Part shown: piece after piece, positions 26,214 through 35,138 of the stretch | Layout of the letters: every line of letters begins with the position of its first letter | Position numbering within the stretch: the first letter of the stretch is position 1 | Assembly (NCBI RefSeq): GCF_001854225.1 | Contig: NZ_CP015208.1 | Coordinates: forward strand, 620,001 to 684,000 | Length of the DNA stretch: 64,000 nt | Direction of reading: 5' to 3' | Source: Candidatus Rhodoluna planktonica | Lineage (GTDB): Bacteria > Actinomycetota > Actinomycetes > Actinomycetales > Microbacteriaceae | Translations under genes and position numbers: made by a program | Notes under the pieces: generated by a model | Seen by the model: only the letters and a program-made list of their open reading frames with translations | Told to the model about the DNA's origin: nothing | Database searches by the model: none

Positions 26214-27590
26214 TTATGCGTGTGCGTGCAATGGTTTTCCGGCTAACGCAAGGTGCGCTTCGCCAATTGCCTCATTCATAGTTGGGTGTGCGTGAACAAG
26301 GCTAGCAACATCTTCAGGATATGCCTCCCAGTTCACAATTAGTTGCGCCTCGCCGATTTGCTCGCCGACTCGTGAACCGATCATGTGGACACCGACGACC
26401 GGGCCATTGTTTTTACGAATAAGTTTGATGAATCCGGCAGTGCCCAAGATCTGGCTCTTACCATTGCCACCAAGGTTGTATTCATAGACCGATACATTGT
26501 CGGTACCGTGAATTTCGCGTGCTTTTGCTTCGGTTAGCCCCACTGAGGCGATTTCCGGCTCGCAGTAAGTAACCTTTGGAATACCGTTTTCATCAATTGC
26601 AACCGGGTTCAGTCCGGCAATTTCCTCCGCAATGAAGATTCCCTGCTGGAATCCTCGGTGTGCCAACTGGAGGCCAGGTACAATGTCGCCCGCTGCGTAA
26701 ACACCGGGGATGTTGGTCTGCAAGCGCTCGTTAGTGAGAACATAACCGCGATCCATCGCGATACCCTGCTCTTCGTAACCCATGTTTGCAGTGTTTGGGC
26801 CGCGTCCGACGGCCACCAACATTAGGTCAGCTTCAAACTTTTCCCCGTTTTCAAGAGTGGCGATTACGCCCTCGGAGTGCTGCTCGGCTCCGGCAAAGCG
26901 AACGCCGGTCTTGAACTCGATACCACGCTTGCGGAAGGCACGCTCTAGAGCCTTACTTACCGAAGGATCCTCATTAGGAACCAAATTCGGCAAACCTTCG
27001 ATGATGGTCACCTCAGTGCCGAATGAACGCCAAATCGACGCGAATTCAACGCCAATGACGCCACCACCCAAAACGATTGCTCGTTTCGGAACAAAATTCA
27101 GTTGCAGTGCAGACTCTGAAGTGATGACTCGACCACCGATTTCTAGGCCGGGCAGAGACTTACTGTAAGAACCCGAAGCAAGAACGATGTTTGTTCCGGT
27201 GTAGTTGTCACCGTTAACCGAAATGGTTTTTGGCCCGACCAAGCGGCCCTCACCAGCAACAACGGTGATGTTTTTCGCTGCAACTAGACCGCTTAGGCCC
27301 TTGAAGAGTCGATCCACGATGGAGTCGCGGTACTGGTTGACAACAGTCATGTCAATCGAGCCCAGGGTAGCCGAGATTCCGAAGTGGGCCGCGTCACGAA
27401 CATTGTCTGCTATTTCTGCAGAGTGCAGCAGTGCTTTAGTTGGGATACAACCTCTGTGTAGACAGGTGCCACCAAGTTTGTCTTTTTCGATAAGGGCGAC
27501 GGTTTTACCAAGCTGTGCAGAGCGAAGAGCGGCTGCGTAGCCACCACTTCCACCACCTAAAATTACGACGTCGAAGTTGTGGTCGGCCAC
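26214..27590 (-). CDS. lpdA: dihydrolipoyl dehydrogenase (E3)
   Basis: FAD enzyme that reoxidises the dihydrolipoyl group and makes NADH. 458 residues. FAD site GGGSGGYAAA, redox disulfide Cys43/Cys48 in GGTCLHRGCIPTK, NAD site VLGGGVIGVEFAS and the C-terminal catalytic His-Glu pair in HAHPTMNEAIGE. GTG 27590 is preceded by AAGGAGA, one of the stronger Shine-Dalgarnos in the window. It forms an operon with the E2 gene. Confidence 0.97.
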   Translation of the reverse strand: MADHNFDVVILGGGSGGYAAALRSAQLGKTVALIEKDKLGGTCLHRGCIPTKALLHSAEIADNVRDAAHFGISATLGSIDMTVVNQYRDSIVDRLFKGLSGLVAAKNITVVAGEGRLVGPKTISVNGDNYTGTNIVLASGSYSKSLPGLEIGGRVITSESALQLNFVPKRAIVLGGGVIGVEFASIWRSFGTEVTIIEGLPNLVPNEDPSVSKALERAFRKRGIEFKTGVRFAGAEQHSEGVIATLENGEKFEADLMLVAVGRGPNTANMGYEEQGIAMDRGYVLTNERLQTNIPGVYAAGDIVPGLQLAHRGFQQGIFIAEEIAGLNPVAIDENGIPKVTYCEPEIASVGLTEAKAREIHGTDNVSVYEYNLGGNGKSQILGTAGFIKLIRKNNGPVVGVHMIGSRVGEQIGEAQLIVNWEAYPEDVASLVHAHPTMNEAIGEAHLALAGKPLHAHA

Positions 27591-27623
27591 GGGATCTCCT
27601 TGCTAATAGACACTTAAACTTTA

Positions 27624-29051
27624 CTACCGGTTATTTGTTGAAATTCTCGCCGCTAAAGAAATAAGGGTTCGAATCATGACACCGGTTGCACCCTTGCCGG
27701 TGACACCGAATGCAGCACCAGAGTTATTTGCTGTCCCCGCTATGTCAAGGTGAACCCACGGTATCTGTTCACCGGTTTTCTTGCTGATTCCCACAAATTC
27801 CTTCAGGAAAATGGCGCCGATTAGCATGCCGCCAGCGCGGTTGCCAATTTTCACGTTGGCAATGTCAGCAATCTCCGAATCGAGCAATTCACGCAACTCC
27901 CGCGGCATAGGCATGCCCCAGACCAGCTCTTCGTTTTCGGCAGACGCATCAAGAATCTGCATGATAGCTTCATCCGAACCCATCGCTCCGGTGTACCTGT
28001 TTCCCAAAGCAATTGTTGCCGCACCGGTAAGGGTAGCGACATCGACTATGAGATCGGGCTGTTCTTCGCTGGCTAAAACCAAACCATCGGCCAGCACCAG
28101 ACGGCCCTCGGCATCGGTGTTTAGCACTTCGATGGTTTTTCCATTGCGGGCGGTAATCACGTCATTTGGTCTAGTCGAGTTTGGACCCGGCATGTTTTCA
28201 GCCAAACACATGTACGCAGTGACATTTACCTTAAGTTTCAGTTCGGCAATCGCGGAAATGGCAGCAAGTACGGTTGCTGCACCGGTCATGTCGTATTTCA
28301 TGCCAACCATCGATTCGGCTGGCTTTAGTGAGAGACCACCAGTATCAAAGGTGATTCCTTTTCCGACCAGCGCCAATTTTCCGGTCGCGCCTGAAGGTCG
28401 GTAGCTGATTTTCACCAGGCGAGGCTCCCGAATCGAGCCTTGACCGACGGCCAGAATGCCACCGCAACGCTCTTTAGCAAGACGCTTCGTATCCCAAACC
28501 TCAACTTTTAGGCCCAATTTGCCTGCCCAATTCTTAGCCTCGGTGGCCAGTAATTCTGGGTACATGTGATTGGCCGGAGTGTTGACTAAGTCCTTAGCCT
28601 TGGCAACGGCTGCGGCCTTAATCTGCAATTCAGCAAATTTGAGTTCCTTTGAGCTGAATTGAGTCACGAACATAATTTTTTGAGTCAGGTTTTTGGCCCG
28701 CTTGTATTGGGCGAATTCATAAGTGCCTAGAAGTAGCCCGAGAATTATGTTTCTAGAACTCTCCAGGTTTGCATCGGTATCAACTATCGCTTCAGTCTTA
28801 TCTGAAATTGCCTTGGCGGCATCAGCGCCTAATTGAAGCCACGACTTCTCTGGAGTTTCATCCGACACAAAAATGGTCAGGCTGTTTCCCTTGGGTGTGG
28901 TTATCTTGTCGGCTGCCTTCGATTTGCCGAGTTTTTCTCTGATCGGATTTGGCACCCAACTTGGGATGGCTTCACTTGATGGGTTTCCGAGGATCAATGC
29001 TCCGGAAAAGTCGTCGGGGCGCTTGGTAATAAATTCAATTTTCACAGCCAT
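27624..29051 (-). CDS. pepA: leucyl aminopeptidase (M17)
   Basis: Two-metal cytosolic aminopeptidase, hexameric in the family. 475 residues. Metal and catalytic residues are in VGKGITFDTGGLSLKP, MKYDMTGAATV and NTDAEGRLVLADGL. The N-terminal 150 residues form the variable domain. ATG 29051 has TAGCAT exactly 6 nt upstream and no Shine-Dalgarno: leaderless. Divergent from the PAC2 gene, with both -10 hexamers within the 34 bp between the start codons. Confidence 0.95.
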   Translation of the reverse strand: MAVKIEFITKRPDDFSGALILGNPSSEAIPSWVPNPIREKLGKSKAADKITTPKGNSLTIFVSDETPEKSWLQLGADAAKAISDKTEAIVDTDANLESSRNIILGLLLGTYEFAQYKRAKNLTQKIMFVTQFSSKELKFAELQIKAAAVAKAKDLVNTPANHMYPELLATEAKNWAGKLGLKVEVWDTKRLAKERCGGILAVGQGSIREPRLVKISYRPSGATGKLALVGKGITFDTGGLSLKPAESMVGMKYDMTGAATVLAAISAIAELKLKVNVTAYMCLAENMPGPNSTRPNDVITARNGKTIEVLNTDAEGRLVLADGLVLASEEQPDLIVDVATLTGAATIALGNRYTGAMGSDEAIMQILDASAENEELVWGMPMPRELRELLDSEIADIANVKIGNRAGGMLIGAIFLKEFVGISKKTGEQIPWVHLDIAGTANNSGAAFGVTGKGATGVMIRTLISLAARISTNNR

Positions 29052-29057
29052 ATGGCA

Positions 29058-29063
29058 ATGCTA
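29058..29063 (-). promoter_or_regulatory. -10 hexamer TAGCAT of pepA (leaderless)
   Basis: Minus-strand TAGCAT-N6-ATG(29051). Confidence 0.6.
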
Positions 29064-29073
29064 ATAGTTTGTT

Positions 29074-29079
29074 TAGGAT
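29074..29079 (+). promoter_or_regulatory. -10 hexamer TAGGAT of the PAC2 gene (leaderless)
   Basis: TAGGAT-N6-GTG(29086); fixes the GTG as start. It lies 10 nt from the divergent pepA hexamer. Confidence 0.6.
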
Positions 29080-29085
29080 TGACGT

Positions 29086-29991
29086 GTGGACAGTAGATTA
29101 TTCAAATTGCAGGGCCATTTCGCAGAGATTCCTCTAGGTTTACCCCTGGTCTGCAATCTGAATGGCTTCACCGACGCTGGCGGCACCTCTAGCCAGCTTT
29201 CTCAACATCTATTTACCAACTTGCAGCACGAGTTAGTAGCAACTTTTCTTAATGACGAGCTTCTCGATTACCGTTCACGTCGACCATTGATGTACTTCGA
29301 TAAAGACCACATCGCCGATTACGACGCCCCTGAACTCGCTCTCTATTTGGTCGAGGATGACGCCAACCAAAAATTTCTCCTGTTGAACGGTTACGAGCCT
29401 GATTTCCGCTGGGAAGAATTCACCGACGAGCTCGTCAATCTGGCAAAACAACTAGAAATTTCTGGCGTTACTTGGGTACACTCAATCCCTTTCCCAACTC
29501 CGCACACTCGACCATTGGGCATGACGGTCTCGGGTAACCGCGTTGAGATGATTGATCAATTTTCAGAGTGGAAACCACAAACCCAGGTTCCAGGAAATGT
29601 TTTGCACCTACTCGAATACAAGGCTAGCCAGGCAGAAATCGATGTAGTTGGCTTCGTCCTATTAGTTCCTCACTACCTTTCAGAATCTGATTTTCCGCTA
29701 ACGGCACTCACCGCTGTCGAACAAATTATGGCGACTACCGGTTTGGTTATTCCGAGCGATGATCTGCGTGCCCAAAATAATGAATTTGCAGCGAAACTTA
29801 ATGCCCAGGTAGCAGAGAGCGAAGATCTTCAAAAGATGGTTCAGGCTCTAGAAAATGGATATGGAAGCGAAAAAATGGGGCCAATTCGGGCTCCTATTCG
29901 CAGGCCAGAAACCCGCATCCCAGATGCCGAGGAGATCGCCATTGAGCTTGAGGAGTTCCTCGCTAAAAAGAACTTAGAGGCGGAAGATTAA
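29086..29991 (+). CDS. PAC2 (proteasome assembly chaperone-like) family protein
   Basis: 301 residues of the PAC2 family, conserved in actinobacteria and related to proteasome assembly chaperones of archaea and eukaryotes; the bacterial role is not established. Recognised from LGLPLVCNLNGFTDAGGTSSQLSQHL near the N-terminus, RPLMYFDKDHIADYDAPELALY and VHSIPFPTPHTRPLGMTVSGN. Acidic C-terminal tail. The last 29 bp overlap the convergent SDR gene. Confidence 0.88.
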   Translation: MDSRLFKLQGHFAEIPLGLPLVCNLNGFTDAGGTSSQLSQHLFTNLQHELVATFLNDELLDYRSRRPLMYFDKDHIADYDAPELALYLVEDDANQKFLLLNGYEPDFRWEEFTDELVNLAKQLEISGVTWVHSIPFPTPHTRPLGMTVSGNRVEMIDQFSEWKPQTQVPGNVLHLLEYKASQAEIDVVGFVLLVPHYLSESDFPLTALTAVEQIMATTGLVIPSDDLRAQNNEFAAKLNAQVAESEDLQKMVQALENGYGSEKMGPIRAPIRRPETRIPDAEEIAIELEEFLAKKNLEAED

Positions 29992-30790
29992 ATCCAGCAT
30001 TTTCGATAAGGCTTCTGGTTTCTAGGTAAATTGCCTCGCGGTCTACCTGCTCAAACCAATTGGGCATTTCAATTTTTGTTCCCGCGCCCCAAATTTCAAG
30101 TAGTCTCGGCGCGAAATAATCACCATTTTGACCTTGTAGCGCGGCATCAATGATTGGTCTTGCCCCAGATTTCGCACTTTGTGCAAATACTCGCTCTATG
30201 TGCTTAAGCCACCACGGACCGTAGTTTTTTGCGCGCGTGAAACCAGGATGGGCGGCAGCTGTAGTTTGTGCCGAGCCACGAATGATTGGCCGATTCAACA
30301 GGTTGAGCGCTTTTGAATTTGCGTAGGCAATGCTTGGTGAGGTTAGCGTTTTAGCCAAATCCAGAGTTGGTGGCTGACGTTTCGCAACGATGGATGAGAC
30401 ATTAACCAAAATAGAGTCCGAAATGCTTCTGCTTTTCAGTGAATGACTGATTAGAAAATTGGCCAGGTAATTTACTCCGAAGTGCCATTCAAATCCCTGT
30501 GAAGTTAGGCGAAGTGGGCTTTCAATCTTTGCGCCGGCATTGGTGAGCAGCACATCGAAACCGTCAAAATGATTGTTAATTCGATTGGAAGTATCCAAAA
30601 CCGAGTTCAAATCACCGAAGTCTGTTTCGAAGAAAAAGACCTTTCCTGGCCAGAGACCAGCAAGCGAAGTCCCGGCATCTCGGTCACGACCCGTGAAAAT
30701 AACGGTCGCATCTCTCTCAGCGAACGCAGCGACGCATTCACGGCCGATACCATTAGTTCCACCGGTAATAATTACCGTTCGATTTTTCAT
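29963..30790 (-). CDS. short-chain dehydrogenase/reductase
   Basis: A 275-residue SDR oxidoreductase: cofactor loop GGTNGIGRE at the N-terminus, NAG segment (LLTNAGAKIES), and the catalytic tyrosine-lysine in YANSK preceded by the VNVSSIVA strand. It resembles retinol-dehydrogenase-like/WWOX-type SDRs in overall layout, but the substrate is unknown. ATG 30790 has AAGGG 8 nt upstream. Only 11 bp separate it from the divergent MFS start, so the two promoters must lie within each other's coding region. Confidence 0.85.
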   Translation of the reverse strand: MKNRTVIITGGTNGIGRECVAAFAERDATVIFTGRDRDAGTSLAGLWPGKVFFFETDFGDLNSVLDTSNRINNHFDGFDVLLTNAGAKIESPLRLTSQGFEWHFGVNYLANFLISHSLKSRSISDSILVNVSSIVAKRQPPTLDLAKTLTSPSIAYANSKALNLLNRPIIRGSAQTTAAAHPGFTRAKNYGPWWLKHIERVFAQSAKSGARPIIDAALQGQNGDYFAPRLLEIWGAGTKIEMPNWFEQVDREAIYLETRSLIENAGFNLPPLSSF

Positions 30791-30801
30791 TTGGTGGCCC
30801 T

Positions 30802-32094
30802 TTGAATAGATCTAGATTGCGACTCATTTTAGGAGTTGCAACTCTTGCATACTTTGCTGCAGTAGTTAACCGAAGCAGTATGGGCGTCGCATCTTTGGAT
30901 GCCGCCGAGCGATTCCAAGTCTCAGCGGCAGACCTTAGTCTGCTTACCGTTGTGCAGTTAGCAACGTACGCACTTTTTCAAATTCCAGTCGGTTTAGTTC
31001 TCGACCGAGTTGGCTCCAAATTCACAATTTCTCTCGGTGTTGCCGCAATTGGCCTTGGTCAACTTCTGGTTGGCTATACCGACATGCTGTTTCTCGCCTT
31101 GGTCGGCCGAATTGCCGTGGGTTTTGGTGATGCTTTTGTATTCATTTCAATGCTGCGCCTGGTCAATGGTTGGATTCATGGACCAAAGGCCACAAAGATT
31201 CAGCAACTGCTTACCAACTTGGGGCAGTTGGGCCAGATATTTTCTGCCATTCCTTTTGTCGGGTTGCTGCACAACATCGGTTGGAATGCTGCCTTCTGGG
31301 TGATTGGTTTTTTCAGTTTGGCTGTTTCGCTTGTCGTGATCACGCTCATTCAAGATCCGGTCAATCACGAAAGACCCGAGACAATCCGCCACGCTTTTGC
31401 CGGGCTTCGGCAATCAGTCCGGCAACCCGTTGTGCGTATGGCTTTCTGGGTTCATTACAGCCTGCAGAGCGCCGCATCCGTTTTCATCTTGTTATGGGGA
31501 TACCCCTACCTCGTTGTCGGACAGCGTGTTGATCCCGCTCTAGCAAGTCTTCTTCTTGGATCATTCGTTATCGCAGGATTCTTGACCGGTCCGATTGTTG
31601 CTCAGCTGTGCACCCGCTTCCCGCTGCGAAGATCCAATTTAGTATTTGCCTTTGGCGGCTTTGCAATTTTCGCCTGGGCACTCGTGCTGTCCTTTCCAGC
31701 CCCAGCGCCAATTTGGGTGGTCATTTTGTTGGTTATTGCCTTGGCTATGGCTGGTCCGGCATCAATGATTGCCTTTGACTTGACTCGCAGTTCAGTAGAT
31801 TTTTCAAAACTTGGATCTGCCAATGGATTTGTTAACATCGGTGGTTTTCTTGCGACTTTCTGCATGATGTACGCAAGTGGTTTGGTTGTAGATCTCTACA
31901 CGGGAGGCTCAAGATTTGGCCTGGGAATCAACCCTGAAGCTTTCCGGCTGGCGATGTTAGTTCCTCTGGTCAACTTATTGTTCGGACTAAGCATGGTTGC
32001 CCTAGAGCGCAGAAAATCTCGAGCCGTACTGGCCGCGCAAGGAATCAGGGTTTCTCCGCTTTTGTCAGCGGCGAAAAACAAATTGTGGAAATAA
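30802..32094 (+). CDS. MFS transporter
   Basis: A 430-residue major facilitator protein with 12 hydrophobic segments. The N-terminal half carries FQIPVGLVLDRVGSKFTISLG, the family loop between helices 2 and 3. The N-terminus RLILGVATLAYFAAVVNRSSMGVASLDAAERF resembles nitrate/nitrite or sugar-phosphate porter-like MFS proteins, but a substrate cannot be assigned. The start at TTG 30802 is the only reasonable codon before the first helix; no strong Shine-Dalgarno is seen. Stands alone on the plus strand before rpoD. Confidence 0.82.
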   Translation: MNRSRLRLILGVATLAYFAAVVNRSSMGVASLDAAERFQVSAADLSLLTVVQLATYALFQIPVGLVLDRVGSKFTISLGVAAIGLGQLLVGYTDMLFLALVGRIAVGFGDAFVFISMLRLVNGWIHGPKATKIQQLLTNLGQLGQIFSAIPFVGLLHNIGWNAAFWVIGFFSLAVSLVVITLIQDPVNHERPETIRHAFAGLRQSVRQPVVRMAFWVHYSLQSAASVFILLWGYPYLVVGQRVDPALASLLLGSFVIAGFLTGPIVAQLCTRFPLRRSNLVFAFGGFAIFAWALVLSFPAPAPIWVVILLVIALAMAGPASMIAFDLTRSSVDFSKLGSANGFVNIGGFLATFCMMYASGLVVDLYTGGSRFGLGINPEAFRLAMLVPLVNLLFGLSMVALERRKSRAVLAAQGIRVSPLLSAAKNKLWK

Positions 32095-32123
32095 ATGCGA
32101 AATGCGTTTTGTTGACCATTTTC

Positions 32124-32140
32124 GTGCCATAATTAGGCAC
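32124..32140 (+). promoter_or_regulatory. rpoD promoter with overlapping inverted repeat
   Basis: An extended -10 (TGcCATAAT, 32125-32133) lies inside the perfect inverted repeat GTGCC-N7-GGCAC (32124-32140). A repressor bound here would cover the -10. TTGACC at 32112 is too close to act as a normal -35. About 75 nt of leader precede the rpoD start. Confidence 0.45.
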
Positions 32141-32211
32141 TAAGACCCAGTCAAGGAGCAACTTGACATGGGTCTTCAATCTGCCCGGAATTTGGGCACA
32201 AAGGGGACAGC

Positions 32212-33870
32212 ATGGCCAAGTCAGAGGAACAGGGCGCCAAGAAGCGCGGTTTTTTTGCGAACCTGCTGCACCCGCAGGAAAAGACTTCGGGGGAAGTTTC
32301 GAGCAACAAGAAAGAATCTAGAGAAATTTCTACTTCAGCAATCGCGTCAAACCCGAAAGTTAACAAGACTGCAAAGGCTTCAACGAAGACGGAGGCTAAG
32401 CCTGCCATCAAAGAAGCCAAGCCTGCTGCAAAGGCCGTGAAGCAGTCTCAAGAGACTGTCACAAAACCTAAGTCGGCAAAGGCCGCAGCGCCCGCATCGG
32501 CAAAAGCTACCAAAAGCACTGAGGCGAAGGCAGCCAAGGGCACTGAGGCGAAAGTTAAGGCTGCAAAACCCGAATCTAAGGTTGAACCCAAAGTCTCCGA
32601 AAAGGCAAAGGTTGCTAAGGCTTCTGCCAAGCCTGAGGTTTCTGACTTTGTCGAAGAGGCTGTTGTTGAAAGCCCGGCTACAGCTGCAAAGAAAACCACC
32701 GCAAAGGCAAAGCCTGCAAAAGCCGCAAAGCTTCCAAAAGGTTTAGAAGAGGATGAGGAAGAGCTCGACGAAGAAGAGCTCGGCTCGGTAGAAGAAATTG
32801 TCGCCGAGGCAACGTCATCCGTTGATTTAGCGACCGAAGAAGATTCGCTCGAAGACGAAACTGAAGACGAAGAGAAGATAGTCGTCCCTGAGGGTGCGTT
32901 GGTTCTATCCAACCGCGAGGAAGACGATATCCCGGCCATCACCACCACCATTACCGGTGCTACTGCAGACCCCGTCAAGGATTACCTCAAGCAGATCGGT
33001 AAAGTCGCACTGCTCAATGCTGAACTAGAAGTTGAGTTGGCAAAGCGAATCGAGGCCGGTCTTTTTGCTGAGGAGAAGCTGGCAACGTCGAAGAACCTCA
33101 CTCGCGAAATGGAACGCGATTTAAAGTGGGTTGTTAAAGATGGCCAGCGTGCGAAGAGTCACCTCCTAGAGGCGAACCTGCGTTTGGTTGTCTCGTTGGC
33201 TAAGCGCTATACCGGCCGCGGAATGCAATTCCTAGACCTCATCCAAGAGGGAAATCTGGGCCTCATCCGCGCAGTTGAAAAGTTTGACTACACCAAGGGC
33301 TACAAGTTCTCAACGTACGCAACCTGGTGGATTCGTCAGGCGATTACACGTGCCATGGCAGACCAGGCGAGAACGATTCGTATTCCAGTTCACATGGTTG
33401 AGGTAATTAACAAACTTGCTAGAGTTCAGCGCCAGCTTCTCCAAGATCTCGGAAGAGAGCCGACTCCTGAAGAGCTCGCTCGCGAACTAGACATGACTCC
33501 CGAGAAGGTTGTCGAGGTTCAGAAGTACGGAAGAGAACCAATTTCGCTTTCGACTCGGCTTGGTGAAGATGGCGATAGCGAATTTGGCGACCTGATTGAA
33601 GACACTGAAGCGGTTGTTCCGGCTGATGCGGTAGGTTTCACAATGCTTCAGCGAGAATTAGAGCGAATCCTCGACTCCTTGCATCCTCGAGAAGCCGGCG
33701 TAATCAGAAGCCGATTCGGTCTTGGCGATGGTGTTCAGAAAACTCTTGATCAAATTGGTGAAGAATTCGGCGTTACTCGCGAGCGCATTCGACAAATAGA
33801 GTCAAAGACGATGTCTAAATTGCGTCACCCTTCCCGATCACAGATGCTTAGAGACTATCTAGACAACTAA
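32212..33870 (+). CDS. rpoD: principal RNA polymerase sigma factor (SigA/HrdB/RpoD)
   Basis: The housekeeping sigma factor, 552 residues. Residues about 30-170 are a low-complexity Lys/Ala-rich stretch followed by an acidic run (about 180-215), an extension typical of actinobacterial HrdB-type factors. Region 1.2 starts at [11 protein letters not shown]; region 2 has the melting and -10 reading helix [15 protein letters not shown]; region 4.2 ends with [13 protein letters not shown] for the -35. All conserved. AAGGGG is 5 nt before ATG 32212. The MurT-like gene begins at the last base of its stop. Confidence 0.97.
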   Translation: MAKSEEQGAKKRGFFANLLHPQEKTSGEVSSNKKESREISTSAIASNPKVNKTAKASTKTEAKPAIKEAKPAAKAVKQSQETVTKPKSAKAAAPASAKATKSTEAKAAKGTEAKVKAAKPESKVEPKVSEKAKVAKASAKPEVSDFVEEAVVESPATAAKKTTAKAKPAKAAKLPKGLEEDEEELDEEELGSVEEIVAEATSSVDLATEEDSLEDETEDEEKIVVPEGALVLSNREEDDIPAITTTITGATADPVKDYLKQIGKVALLNAELEVELAKRIEAGLFAEEKLATSKNLTREMERDLKWVVKDGQRAKSHLLEANLRLVVSLAKRYTGRGMQFLDLIQEGNLGLIRAVEKFDYTKGYKFSTYATWWIRQAITRAMADQARTIRIPVHMVEVINKLARVQRQLLQDLGREPTPEELARELDMTPEKVVEVQKYGREPISLSTRLGEDGDSEFGDLIEDTEAVVPADAVGFTMLQRELERILDSLHPREAGVIRSRFGLGDGVQKTLDQIGEEFGVTRERIRQIESKTMSKLRHPSRSQMLRDYLDN

Positions 33871-35138
33871 TGCGTTATCTGCCGGCCCTCCTTATTGGGC
33901 GTCTGCTGCGTGCTCTGGTGCGCATGGTCAGGCCGGGTGGCGGTTCGGCACTGCCAGGACTGGTGCTTTCTAAAATTGCCCCCGGTGTTTTGAAGCGGGC
34001 TTTGTCTGCGTTTCCACAAGGTATTTACCTGGTCTCCGGTTCAGCAGGAAAATCGACGACCACCAAAATGTTGGTTGCCATTCTTCGGGAACACGGTTTG
34101 AGTGTATTCACGAATCCATCTACAGCAAACATCAACCAGGGCTTCTACTCGACCTTGATTCAGTTAGGTTCGCTGACCGGCAGGCTTCCGGGTGAAGTCG
34201 CCGTACTCGAGGTTGACGAGGGCCACGCGCTAACCATTGCAAAATTGGTGAAGCCAAAAGGTGTTGTAATCCTGAACGTAACCGAGGATCAGTTAGACCG
34301 ATTCGTCGATCCGAGTTTAGTTAGAGACAAGCTGACTGACCTTGCTCAGGAAGCCACAGATTTTGTCGCTCTCAACGCGAGTGATCAAAACATGCTCATT
34401 TTGGCTGGATCAATTCAACTGCAGCCAACCTGGTTCTCAATTGATCACTCGCTTCGTGTTCTCAGTGAGATTGGTTTAGGGTATGCGCCAACCTATTTAG
34501 ATGCTCTAGATGAGCCAGTTACCGAAAACCTTGTCGTTGGAATGGATGGACGCAAAACGATTGTTTCGTTGGGCTCCGAGCGCGTCGAATTCAACTTGCC
34601 GAACCGTGGCGTTCACTTCGCCATTGATGCGGTTGCCGCACTAACCGGCGCGAAGAAAATTCTGCAATCTAGGTTTGATCCGACAGTGGCCGAAAAGTGT
34701 CTAAACCAACTGCCTCCAGTTTTCGCGAGGGGAGAGCTGCGCGAGGTGAGAGGACAGTTAGTCGAATTCAATCTGGTTCAAAATCCGCCAAGTTTTCAAC
34801 TAAACCTCGACTACTTACCAGATGATGCTGACTGCATTTTTGTCGGTATTGGCCGTGATGTTCACGATCCAAGTTGGTTGTGGACTGTCGATACTGAGAA
34901 GTTGGATCATGTAGCGATGGTCGCAGGTTACAACGCAGCCGAAATTACCCTCAAACTTCGAGCTGGCGGCTCAATCATCGACGAAGTTGTATATGACCTG
35001 GAAGAAGCAATCGAGAAGTATTTTGAGCTACCGGTTCCACCCGTTGGTTACAAGACAGTGATTTTTTCCGCAGATGTTATGCGTCGCATGCGCCGCTACC
35101 TTGGTCTAACAAATCCTGAGGATGTGAGCCGCATTTGA
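33870..35138 (+). CDS. murT: MurT-like Mur ligase (DUF1727), zinc ribbon absent
   Basis: 422 residues with the Mur ligase ATP-binding P-loop SGSAGKSTTTK (Lys61), the NINQGFYSTL and LEVDEGHA central motifs and a C-terminal DUF1727 domain. In MurT of other Gram-positives this protein activates the D-Glu alpha-carboxyl of lipid II for amidation with GatD. The four-cysteine ribbon usually inserted in the central domain is missing; only two scattered cysteines are present. ATG 33870 overlaps the rpoD stop by one base, and gatD overlaps its 3' end by 4 bp. The ligase core looks functional; the acceptor amine may differ. Confidence 0.85.
   Translation: MRYLPALLIGRLLRALVRMVRPGGGSALPGLVLSKIAPGVLKRALSAFPQGIYLVSGSAGKSTTTKMLVAILREHGLSVFTNPSTANINQGFYSTLIQLGSLTGRLPGEVAVLEVDEGHALTIAKLVKPKGVVILNVTEDQLDRFVDPSLVRDKLTDLAQEATDFVALNASDQNMLILAGSIQLQPTWFSIDHSLRVLSEIGLGYAPTYLDALDEPVTENLVVGMDGRKTIVSLGSERVEFNLPNRGVHFAIDAVAALTGAKKILQSRFDPTVAEKCLNQLPPVFARGELREVRGQLVEFNLVQNPPSFQLNLDYLPDDADCIFVGIGRDVHDPSWLWTVDTEKLDHVAMVAGYNAAEITLKLRAGGSIIDEVVYDLEEAIEKYFELPVPPVGYKTVIFSADVMRRMRRYLGLTNPEDVSRI

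Noticed and set aside
27781-28404. 207-codon open frame antisense to pepA
   Set aside because: It covers the catalytic domain of an intact aminopeptidase and shows no protein family features.
32448-32978. 176-codon open frame antisense to the rpoD N-terminal region
   Set aside because: Low-complexity Ser/Ala runs are the mirror image of the Lys/Glu/Ala-rich sigma factor extension; no start signal seen.
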